NCBI GenBank assembly: GCA_023238725.1
Contig: CM041547.1
Location: forward strand, 19,725,144 to 19,789,143
Direction of reading: 5' to 3'
Source: Scortum barcoo
Taxonomy: Eukaryota; Chordata; Actinopteri; Centrarchiformes; Terapontidae
Length of the DNA: 64,000 nucleotides
In this document: positions 10,871 through 20,710 of the stretch, piece by piece
How positions within the stretch are numbered: position 1 is the stretch's first letter
Layout of the letters: the number at the start of each line of letters is the position of its first letter
Program-made: the position numbers and the translations under genes
The notes under the pieces: model-generated
Database searches by the model: none
What the model saw: the letters and a program-made list of their open reading frames with translations, nothing else
Told to the model about the DNA's origin: nothing

Positions 10871-11504
10871 GTAAGGAGTGCACCGACACGAGCAGCATCA
10901 GCCTCACATGGCTACCTCCGTTTTGTTTGTTTTTTCTCCTCCACCTTCGTGTGCTTCATGTGTTTGGCAAAAGAATCCCCATCTGTCCTCCTCAGTCCTG
11001 GAGCTTTTGTTCCTGAGCATCAGGCAGCAGGGGATGATGGTAATGTTTTCATAGGCCCCCTTCCTCTCATCAACAACATGATCATGCATCATTGCAGCAA
11101 ACAGAAATCCCCTCTTTTTTTCTTTAATTAAAACCAAAGCAGAGGTTTGTGAATCTCTGTCATACACACGCACAGAGGCATACAAAGTGTGGCAGTAGAT
11201 GAGATGTGGCTTGCCTGGAGCTGCTCAGTGAGGGGGAGCATGACCGAGCCAGACAAAGGTAATATGATACAGGCTCCATTGCTATGACAGACAGCAGCAC
11301 AGCAAAGATCAGACCCATTCATCATGCCCGTCAGAGCCTTTTGGTGTCGGCTGAAGGAGCGAGGGGACTCAAGGGGGCCCTCCTTAACATGGGTCTTTCC
11401 TGCTTTCATGACTCGACTGATGAGGCAGCAGAGCATCTGAAGGGCTAATGTGTGTGTATACACAATACTGTAAACCAGGGGACATGCTGAGGGCGCCGGG
11501 TGCA

Positions 11505-11528
11505 CCTCTCTCTCTCTCTCTCTCTCTC
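11505..11528. repeat. (CT)n microsatellite in rbfox2 intron 1, copy 1
   Basis: A CT run of about 24 bp. The aligned run in copy 2 is about 40 bp (36533-36572). Confidence 0.8.
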
Positions 11529-12702
11529 AGCTTTCGCTGTATCTATTACTATTTATCTCTCTCGTTCTTTCTCATAAACACATGCACTACACGTCATTCT
11601 TACACCTACACACGAATGCTTTGAGTGTCCATAATCCAGCAGCACTAGGGAACATTTTTGCTGACATCTAGTGTTTTAGTCTGGAAGAAACAGCTCTAAC
11701 AGCAGTCGAAGGGCACACGGACATGGTTTGAGGTCGTCTGCAGGTAATTGAATCCCAGGGAACTGGTAAAATACTTTATTGGCTGCACGGCCGACCTGCT
11801 GCAGTGACAAATAGGTCCTGTGTAATGCCGTGACGCTCTGCGAGGGGAAAGGTTATAGCCCGCCGGCAAAGATGATGTGACAATGAGCGACAATGAGTGT
11901 AAGTGTCCTTCAGAAGTCAGCAGCCTGAGTAATTCACAGAAAAGAAGAAATACCCACAGAAGGGGAAGAGAATTACAGAGAGGCAGAGGGGTGTGTGCTG
12001 ACTTGTGTGTTCAGCCTGCACTGATATATGTTAATATTTATTACAGAGGGTCGTACACAGTCCTACCCACTGTCATGTTATGCTCTCAGCTGCTGTTTAA
12101 TGATTGCTGTTAAACTTTGAGCTGCAGCTCAATGGTGGAGTCACCCTTGACTTTTGAACTGGCAGTGATAAGCTAAAAATTCTCCACACAAAGTTGCTCA
12201 ACTCATTTTGTCTCTGTCTTTCTCTTTCTCTCTCTATTTCTCTCTTTCTTTGTATGTGTGTTCAGATCAGTTCACTGTGCTTTATTGGCACAAGTGCAAC
12301 AGCCGTATTGCGAAAGCACAAAGGAATAATCAGATTGACGAAGAGGAGGGGAAAGGCACCATTCATGAAAATGGCGGAATAGCGGAATAGCGATCTCTCT
12401 CTCGCTCTCTCTCGCTCTTTGGTCTTGTAAAGCACACCAGTTTCAGCTCCTTAACATGACACTTGCGTGTTAACTCTCCCTTTATGGCCATCATGTCACC
12501 ACTCCCCCACCCTACATGTCTCCTCCCCAAGGCTGCCCCCAAACTGTCATATGTGCTCCTGTCTCCATTCACACATGGAGCAAAATGTCAATTCAGTGTT
12601 TCCCTAACACGGGGTCATCTGTGATGCACTGCCACTGCATCATCACAGCTGCCACAGTGTCATGAATAATGGAGTAATTCACTTGCAAAATATACCTGGA
12701 TC

Positions 12703-12733
<31 letters not shown>

Positions 12734-12745
12734 TTATATATATAG
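12703..12745. repeat. (TG)n/(TA)n tract at a deletion junction of copy 1
   Basis: A TG run passes into tatatttatatatatag and then straight into sequence that in copy 2 lies about 4.1 kb further on (43905). The AT filler is absent from both sides in copy 2, so the junction carries inserted bases. Confidence 0.7.
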
Positions 12746-13721
12746 CTGTGGCGTTACACGGCCCACACTCAAGCTGTTTGCCGTTTGAATGGACAGGCAC
12801 ATCTAGGCCGAGGGGGCAGCACATGGATCTGAAATGTTGCGTCTGCTCCTTGCTCCTGCACATTAAATGTAATGAAAACACCAGCAGTTCAAAAGACTAC
12901 CACCCCATCCCCCAACACATGCACACACACACACAGGTGCGCGCACACATCTTTCTTTCACTCCGTCAGACTTGCCCCTCCTCACCCCTTCCCTTCTTGC
13001 CTGGGCATGAGTCTCACTAGGCGGTCATGTTTTCTCTGCGAGGCATGCCAGCAGGCTCGACTGTGCTGGTGTCATCTCTCTCACTGCTGTCAAAATACCA
13101 TCGTTTGGTTAACTTTCCCCATTGTTCCAGTCCTCCTCCTGCCCCCACTCCCCCCTTCACCCTCTTTGTCTTTTCCTTTTGCCTCTTTCTCACCTAGCTC
13201 TGCAGCAAACAATGGCTGCTCGTGCCGGGGCAAAACGAAACGGAGGAGAAAATAATAGTCAGAGAGAAAAGAGGAAGAGAGAGAGAAATAATCTTATTAA
13301 AAGTAATTACTGAGCAATTAACCACAACACTGGTTTCTGGGGCAGGGTCGACGAGGGATGGGGGGCTCTCCCTCTGCTAGTGGATTTTGATTGGTTAGTG
13401 TGGCAGAATATGAAAACCGCAGCGATGGTTCATCAGTCACGGCATTCACACAGGCTGTTAACTGTTAACTCAATTCACTCAGTCTTTTTCTTCAGGGAAG
13501 AGTCTTCTGTCCTTCTTTGAATTTTGTTCTTTTACCGAGCATCTTTTTTTTTCATAATCACAGGAGGTGAAAAACAAGGGCACCAGACTGATTTTTGGAT
13601 AAGCATTAAAAATCCTTTGTGATAATAATACAAGATATTTAAAAGAAATCTAGTTATTCCACCATCTCATTTTATATAGTTTTTCTCAAGTTAGTTTGAA
13701 AACCCACCTTTTTTTTGAAAA

Positions 13722-13772
13722 AAACTTTTACATTTCGACTGAAAGTGCATTTCAGTCGAAATGTAAAAGTTT
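13722..13772. repeat. Perfect 23-bp inverted repeat with 5-nt loop
   Basis: The left arm 13722-13744 is the exact reverse complement of the right arm 13750-13772, with loop gtgca. It lies 80 bp upstream of the exon 2 acceptor. In copy 2 the left arm is missing: the sequence goes from the T run straight to gtctgaaagtgcatttcag, leaving only a 6-7 bp stem. See the findings for interpretation. Confidence 0.9.
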
Positions 13773-13852
13773 CGGACTGTCATGCTGCATCCACTCAATT
13801 TTCAAAAGCCCTGCCACTTACACTGCTCTCTTCCCTCCTGTTGTCTCTGCAG

Positions 13853-13903
13853 AACAATGAGCCTTTAAACCCCGGTTTCCATGGGTACCCACCTCACAGT
13901 CAG
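13853..13903 (+). CDS. rbfox2: rbfox2 coding exon 2, copy 1
   Basis: A 51-nt exon between ttgtctctgcag and gtaagag encodes NNEPLNPGFHGYPPHSQ. It corresponds to the QNEPLTPGYHGFP segment of the vertebrate RBFOX2 long isoform. It is phase 0 at both ends, so it joins exon 1 and exon 3 in frame or can be skipped without a shift. It differs from copy 2 by one synonymous base (GGG/GGA). If copy 1 is real, its transcript must splice about 43 kb onward to the shared exons or pass through copy 2. Confidence 0.85.
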
Positions 13904-15421
13904 GTAAGAGATTAGTGACTGCTTGCAAACCTCTGGAACAATGATTTAAAAAAAATTATGTAACGCAGAATCCTTGACTCTTGAGATATGCTAGTTTTCA
14001 GCCACCTAGTCCCCTTTAAACACTCCATGCTCTTTCAGTTTCTCCTCTGTGGAAAGTAAAAGAAAATATCCACTGTTGTGTAAGAAAATTAAAGCAAAAT
14101 TGAAGCCTCATGGCTCTTCTTTTAGGATAGTTGCAGTGTTGATAGTCTGGTTACTCCTAAAATTTAACCTAAAAGTTGCCATTTTTTGCATACAGTATAA
14201 TCCACAACATTTTAGAAGCCAACTCGTAATTCTACTCGTCCAGGGGAACCTTGTGTCATCCATCTAGACCTATAGCTGCCTCTGTTGCGCTATTCCATCA
14301 TTACTGAGACAATTATGAAGTCATTTTTTTTCTACTGCAGCCTTTGGAAGTGTGTAAATGATGGCTGTTAGAAGAATTGATGAAAGGGGAACTGGTAGTG
14401 ATTGAGTTTCTCTTTCAAAGGCTTGACCCTCAGAAAGAAAGCAGAGAGAAATAAAGCTATCACCTTTTTTTAAGATAAGCTCTGCATGCGGTGCTATTTC
14501 ACAATCCCGCGCCTATCCTCTCACACTTTCTCTCTTTTTTATGCCTCTCTCACTCTCTGTCTCATTCTAAGTGTCTCTCCATGCATATTGCTCTCAGTAA
14601 TGAGTGCCTTATGTGTGCAGCACAGCGGCAGGGTGGCTTGACTATTTTCTTATCTACCTCCAAGCAGCAGAGCACATTGAGCGGCTCAAACCAGCTCAGC
14701 ATTCGCGTGTCTGAGGATGTGTGTGTGTGCACGCACGCGCGCTCCAACCCCATTCGAGTGTGCTCATGAGAAAGGCCTCTGTATCTCGAGAGCTGGCGTG
14801 TGCGCACCTTTTGTTTGTGTGCGTGCGTCCCTGGCTCATCGCTGGGATGTGCAACTCTCTGGCAGTGCCACAGGAGGGGAGTGTTGGTCTGTGAGCCTGC
14901 TCGCCCCCGGCCCTCGCTCCCCACATCACAACATGGGTGATTCTCATAGGCCTCATCCCCCCCATGTATTCCTTTTTGTCTCTCTGCTCGACTCTCCAAT
15001 GCCACTCTACCCTTTGCATCTCCTTTCTTGGGAACGCAACTCTCTGAGAGTGCGCGAGAGAGACTTAAAGAGGCTGACGCCATAAGAATTCAGCTTTCAG
15101 GTTCAAAGTAAATTTTATGTAGATTTCGATTTTCCCCCTCCCTTGTGTCCAGCATTCAGTTATTTCTGTTTGAGTGCTGACCTGACAACAAACAGGAAAG
15201 ATGGCAATAGGGAGAAATCAGGCAAAAAAGGGAATGATAGGATGAGACAGAGAAGTGGAGCAGAGGTGAAAACAGAAATGGAAGCAAGTTATTTATGGCT
15301 TGCCTGCGGGGCAGAGAATTAAGAGTCAAACATGCAGAGCAGACACTTGCCTTGCGGGGCAGAGAATCTGTTAAATACAATCGGAGCAGTCAGCTGCACA
15401 GTGCAGGTTGAGCAGACTTAT

Positions 15422-15977
15422 ATTCCAGTCTCGGCCCGCGCCTGCCCGGGTTCGTCTGCTTAAATAAGACAAACACCTGGGCCGAGAACACTTGTGATCT
15501 GCACTGCTCCCCTTGTTATCTGTTAAATTCGGAGCAGACGGATTCATGTGCAGGTTGAGGTTTAGATACTGGAATCGGGGACTGGTCATCACAGCTACAT
15601 TACAGAAGAGATGTGGACACTTTCATTAAAGTAGTCCCTGCTGTTTATAGTAAGATTCAGAGGCCGCACTGTGTCAGTGAGGTAGAATTATAGCATCCAG
15701 CGTACAGCTCTTTGTGAAATATTTTTCATTTGGAAAAGTGGACATTCCAGTCTCGGCCCGCGCCTGCCCGGGTGTCGTCTGCTTCAGGTAAGACAAACAC
15801 CTGGGCCGAGAACACTTGTGATCTGCACTGCTCCCCTTGTTATCTGTTAAATTCGGAGCAGACGGATTCATGTGCAGGTTGAGGTTTAGATACTGGAATC
15901 GGGGACTGGTCATCACAGCTACATTACAGAAGAGATGTGGACACTTTCATTAAAGGTAGTCCCTGCAGTGTTTATAC
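15422..15977 (+). repeat. Local tandem direct repeat made of fused copy 2 pieces
   Basis: Unit 1 (about 15422-15650) and unit 2 (about 15744-15977) both start attccagtctcggcccg and run to tttcattaaag. Each is a fusion of three pieces that are separate in copy 2: about 46538-46654, 47909-47952 and 50020 onward. The fused junctions are identical in both units, so the deletions happened before the local duplication. Small scrambled bits of the same words lie around 15311-15415. Confidence 0.85.
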
Positions 15978-16792
15978 TTAAGATTCAAAGGGTAGGCCGC
16001 GGTGTAACTTTGTGAAATATTTTTCTTTATTTGGTCAAAAAGTTACAACCACCGCCAGTGCACCTCTAAGTCTACAGAGTAGACGCAGGTGTAGAGGTGT
16101 ATTATTGTTGTTCATGTGTTTCTTCCCTTCTTCTCTCTCTCTCTCTCTCTTTCTCCCCACTCCTCTGTTTTCCTTCCCCCGCAGGCTAGAGCAACTGTAA
16201 GCTAAACACATTATTCCTCTTCAAAGAGAATGACGCCAAATGGAGGATGGCAGTAGTAACCAGAGGGGTGTTAGAGCAATGGAGCCTGTTAACTGTGTAC
16301 AGTTAAAGCCTGCCGTAGCTTCAAGTCGTGTGTGATGGTTAAAGCCACCACTGAAGAAAACTAAAGCTAAGAGCTCACAAGTCTCCTTACCCTGTGTTGG
16401 ATTTATGGAGGGATGATATGTCAAATGAATTCAATAAGCTCAAAACTTTTCATTTTAGTGAGATGTGTATAATGTGTATATCATGAAAATCAAGTTATTG
16501 CTACGTGCACAGGAGATTATTTTTAGTCAAACTATAACATTCACGTTTACTTCTGCAGGTGTGCACACTTTAACATTTTCACATGGCTACCTGGCTCTGG
16601 CTCGATCATAGATGGTCACGCCCTCTCGCCTTGGTTGTCAATGATTCATCCTCTTTTGCAACCAGTCGGCTGATCAGTGTAGAGATTCTGCTTTTTTCAG
16701 TCTGTCCCTACATGTCAGGTAGCTAATGCTAGCTAGCAGCTGTCTGCTGATATCAGGTTGATGCCAACAAACACAATCACTACCAGCCTAAA

Positions 16793-18119
16793 ATGTCTGT
16801 AGATAACCAGGAGCTGGATCCTGCAGGCAGTATGAACTCTGAATCAGACTCTCAGCTTCCCTCAGATTCCGACTTCAGCTGGATGGATTGGCTGGTTCAT
16901 CCATTCAATCATTTTGGACATCCTGATGGAGAAGCAGAACAGAGGCTGGGTAATGAAATGAGACATTGTGACAGAAATTGTGTTTTAGTTGCCTGTGTAC
17001 GTGAGCCATATTTATTTCCTTGAAGTAGTTTTCAGTGTTGGTGTCTTGACTTCAGATCGCCACAAGGAGGCAGAATACTATCTAGTCCTGACAGGCCAAA
17101 GCATCTATACAGCTTTCGGTTCTGGCTGTAACTAGACATCTGTGTAAGATATATATTCTGTCATCTCTCGCGCTGCTGAATAGAACCATTCAAGTATAAC
17201 TCCCTGTGCTCAGATCTGAACACTCCCTCTGCCTCACCCTGCCGCCGTGGCCCTGTGGCAGATTTCGACTGCAGTGCCTCTTTGGACTGCTGTTCATACC
17301 CTGTGAAGGGTGAGTCTCTCTCAAAACAGATCTTGTCAGCACATGTCTGACAATGAAGAAGGCTGAAAGCTGACTCCTAAGCGAAGGGCTTGAGAGAAAA
17401 TTAGTTTGTGTTCTTTGCTTAAACTTAAATATAGAAACGCTCAAGAGTTTTAAGAACCAGCTTCTGCATTGTTGGGTTAATGTGTTATTTTACTACATCA
17501 AGCTGTTGACTTTGTATCTAATTGTAAAACTTTACCATTCTTTTTATTTTGTCCAACTATTGTATTCTATTGTATTATTATAATTTAATTATGCTTTTCA
17601 AATGTTATTTCTCCTTCTGATACATTCTTTTGTAACGGTCCTTTCACCATTGTGGAAGCAGCTGTTCCAGCCGTGGTGATTCACAGCTGCTTCCTGTCCC
17701 ACACACTGATCCCCACCACATCCGGAGAGTCACAGTCTCTAGCTTCCTGTCTCTGCCCTCAGAAAGTTCCTCCTACATGGCTAAAGGAGGATTTTCTCAC
17801 CTGCAGGACCCAGAGGTAGCTCCCACTTAACAAACATGCTCTCTTGAAGTGATTTAATAATGTAGTTCTTTCAAGTTCAGGCTGCCTTAAAACTCTAAAA
17901 CACATTAAAGAACATCCATAGTGGTAGCTTTGTGTTAAAGGATTGCTGTAATTATGTGGCAAAACCATTTCAACGTTGTTCCCTTTTTTTTTCCCTCCTC
18001 AGATCTACTTTTTGTGTTTGACAGACGTGTGCTCTGCTGCAGATGGTGGCTGCACCGTAGGCTGCATTAACAGTAAGTCCAACCCAGTGGAGGAACTGAG
18101 TAGCAGTCCGCAAGTTTAA
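16793..18119 (+). CDS. Candidate small three-exon gene, product unrecognised
   Basis: Exons 16793-16949, 17214-17309 and 18025-18119 join in matching phase 1 at both introns (gtaatg and gtgagt donors; gtgctcag and tttgacag acceptors). They give about 115 residues ending in TAA at 18117-18119. The N-terminus is acidic and Trp-rich (MSVDNQELDPAG, SDFSWMDWLVHPFNHFGHP). The middle and end are Cys-rich (VADFDCSASLDCCSYPVK, ADGGCTVGCINS). The frame stays open upstream to about 16752, so the first exon could extend. A competing acceptor at 18003 has the better pyrimidine tract but ends early in a basic tail. An aataaa word sits near 18391. It begins just where homology to copy 2 stops. I know no family for it; the evidence is consistent splice phase and protein-like composition only. 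Confidence 0.4.
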
Positions 18120-20710
18120 CCAGAGGCTGTCAACGTTCTGAAAAAAATCATGGAAATGTTTTCATTTATAATTTGAAGACTTGTGGGTTCCAAAAACTGA
18201 AATGAAAACTATTGTCCCAAAAAATCTGACAAATAGCCGCAGCCAGCAATTAATCTGAGATTCACTTTGCAACAGAAATGCTGCACTGATGGACTCTTTT
18301 CAATTCACAAAATGTATTATGTGATGATTCCTAGTACAAAAGTCACTATTATTTCACTTTGCAATTTAAATCCACAGCTTTACAAATAGAATAAAATTAA
18401 TTCAGAATAAACGCCAATAAATCCAATAATGTTAAATATCAAATTCAACACACATAAGGCTGCAGAAGAATTACTTTGGTGAATACATATGTAAATGTAC
18501 ATCACTACAGTAAGTGAGCAATGAAATAAAGACACTTGTGCAACTGCACTCTTGTTTGGTTCAATGAAAATAACAAGTTTTAGTGAAGAAGAGGGGGAAA
18601 TCCCTCTGAAATATTTATTTAAGAAATTGTGAACTTCAGAACAGTAGAGTGCAGTGCAATGCAATAGTTAGCAATACAGAGAGAAAAGCAATTCAATGCA
18701 TTTCTGTTTTCTCTGAAGACAGGACACTTAATGTACTTAATGTATTTGGTCACAGAAGCTTTTTGCAAGAACAGGAACACAAGGGAATGAAAAACTAATG
18801 TCTTAACTATAAAGTTAATGTTTCCCTCAGTTTTACATCAGCATTTATAGGAAGGCTGCACTTAATGCGTCACAACTCTACAGTGGTCCATTGTAAAATG
18901 TTAATACAATCAGTTTAACAGAACGTGATGACTGAGGAAAGCCTGCAGAATATTTCTGTCACACCCAAGAAGGTGCTGAGCTTTATTTAGAGTCCTCTGG
19001 ACTGACATGAACAGAAGACAACTGAAATGCAATTTTTACGAACAAACAAAAAGCCACGGTAAAGAGACAATCCTCTACTGTAACATTACATCTCATAGCA
19101 TAGAAATGGTTAGCGGGAAGAAAAGTATGAAGCCAACTGTCAAGTCGTTACCCACTGAAATACAAAATACTCATGTTAACACCTTAAGATGTGACAACAG
19201 TCTCAAATTGGCATTTGGCCTAACCTTAAAGAGGATCCCTTTTGCATTTATACATACGTTTCAAACAGTGATATTTACCAGTGGCTCAGTGAGTATTTAA
19301 CTCTTACTTGCAACAACAGACAAAAATACAAAATTTCAACAGTACTGCTAACAGTTTAAACGGATGTGTTGTCTCATCCTCAGATTACTTATCTAATGCC
19401 CTCAATGATGTAGAGGCCTGTCAGACTAGAGCGCACATGTCGTCTAGCTGTGACAACTCCTTGTTGGATGAATAATAGCTAATTATAAGCAACATCCATT
19501 TCACCAGGAGATACTGCAGGATTAGTTTAAAAGCAAAATAAAATATCGATGGCTGTCAACAGTTCAGAACAAAGCGGGCATCTTAATGGGTGGAGTCAGA
19601 AGCAATGTAGCAGTAGTAGTTCACATACAGAAAAATCTGTAAATATTTATTTGCTGGTTGAGCCTGAATTCCAGCGATGGTCTTCATTGGGCCAGGAAAT
19701 GGTTGGAAGCCGAATCCTCTTCTCAGTACACAGTCGAATAGTACGTAGTGATTTGCTGCAGGCCTCTCTTGCTCTGTTTCAGGAGGATAATGGTGCAGAC
19801 CAGGGCAGTAATCTGTCATGCAGACACAAAAGGAGGAGGGGAAGTAAAGAGCGGGGATGGGATAAAGAGAGAGCTGTGGGGTGAACAACTTGCTGCCACC
19901 TCCTCTTCCATATCCTCCTCTTCCATATCCCCTCCAGGATTAAACTAGCCACAGAGTGAGTTAGTGCAAGAGAGCGGTTGCACTTACAAGCCCCTGCTAC
20001 CAATCTGCACGCAGCTGTAAAGAGAAGCTGGAGTGAAATTAAAAGGTGCAAACTGTTCAATGAGGAACAAGTACACACTTTAAGAAAAAATCCAACCCTG
20101 AATAAACGTTTAACTGTGGATGTTAATTGAATACGAATGCATGAAATTCCTTAAAGCAGCTTCCTCCTCTGGTAGGATGGCCTCTAGGATGCACTCCTCT
20201 GGTAGTGCATTTATCTTAAATATTATATTTTTATTTTTATTCTTTTTTTTTTCATGTTGACAGCCTCTATTGTTTTTAGTATTCTTTTAGCATTGTTAGG
20301 AGAGCCTGGGATTTAAGATATTTCATTACCTAATGATTGCTGATGTAAATTGTTGTATAATGACAATAAATTCTTCAAATCTTGAAAATAAATTAGCAGA
20401 TTATGGGGGAACAGTTGGTGGATGAATGAATTATTGTCTTAATAAGAAGCCATCGCTTTTTTCTATTTGAAATGTGTCTGCATCTGGCCAATAATCTGTG
20501 GGAATACAAATAAAACACCGACCACGCAACAGTTCTCACAGATGCAGTGCTGCTGTCACACTCGTGCCTAAGGTCTTTTCAGGTGGATTTTTCCTTTTTA
20601 AGTGAGCACCCAGACACCCTGCGGAGAAGTGCTGAACGTGTGAATGGAAAGAAATCCAAAAGACTCTAATTGAGACAGCATGGTGGTGAGAGTGAAGTGA
20701 CAGGAGTGCT
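18120..20710. other. Intergenic/3' UTR stretch between convergent genes
   Basis: AT-rich, with no supported coding exon. It should contain the 3' UTR of the minus-strand tetraspanin (TTTATT words near 20229-20245 are AATAAA on the minus strand). It may also contain the 3' end of the candidate plus-strand gene (AATAAA near 18391). Short frames here, such as 19549-19884, lack splice support or recognisable motifs. Confidence 0.5.

Larger units (their letters stand above)
7453..16780 (+). repeat. Copy 1 of rbfox2 5'-region duplication (compacted)
   Basis: This block aligns collinearly to 33053-51052. Most of it, including introns, is almost identical (for example 8703-11334 against 33467-36090), while the first ~380 bp is visibly more diverged. 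Relative to copy 2 it lacks blocks corresponding to about 36091-36358, 36958-38950, 39783-43904, 46655-47908, 47953-50020 and about 50390-50530. It has about 0.85 kb (7835-8519 and 8541-8700) that copy 2 lacks. It carries rbfox2 exons 1 and 2 but not the alternative first exon of copy 2. Homology stops near 16775, where the candidate small gene begins. Confidence 0.9.

Noticed and set aside
10871..11131. Extension of the exon 1 ORF to 177 residues
   Set aside because: A canonical gtaagg donor at 10871 and the phase match to exon 2 show this part is intron. Its identity in copy 2 reflects the duplication, not coding constraint.
14562..15085. Overlapping ORFs up to 173 residues on both strands (also 45745-46295)
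   Set aside because: No splice support, no recognised motif, and simple TG/CT-derived composition; copies differ by frame-changing indels.
19549..20078. ORFs of about 100 residues on both strands
   Set aside because: Lie in AT-rich sequence downstream of the tetraspanin stop and probably include its 3' UTR; no domain or splice signals.
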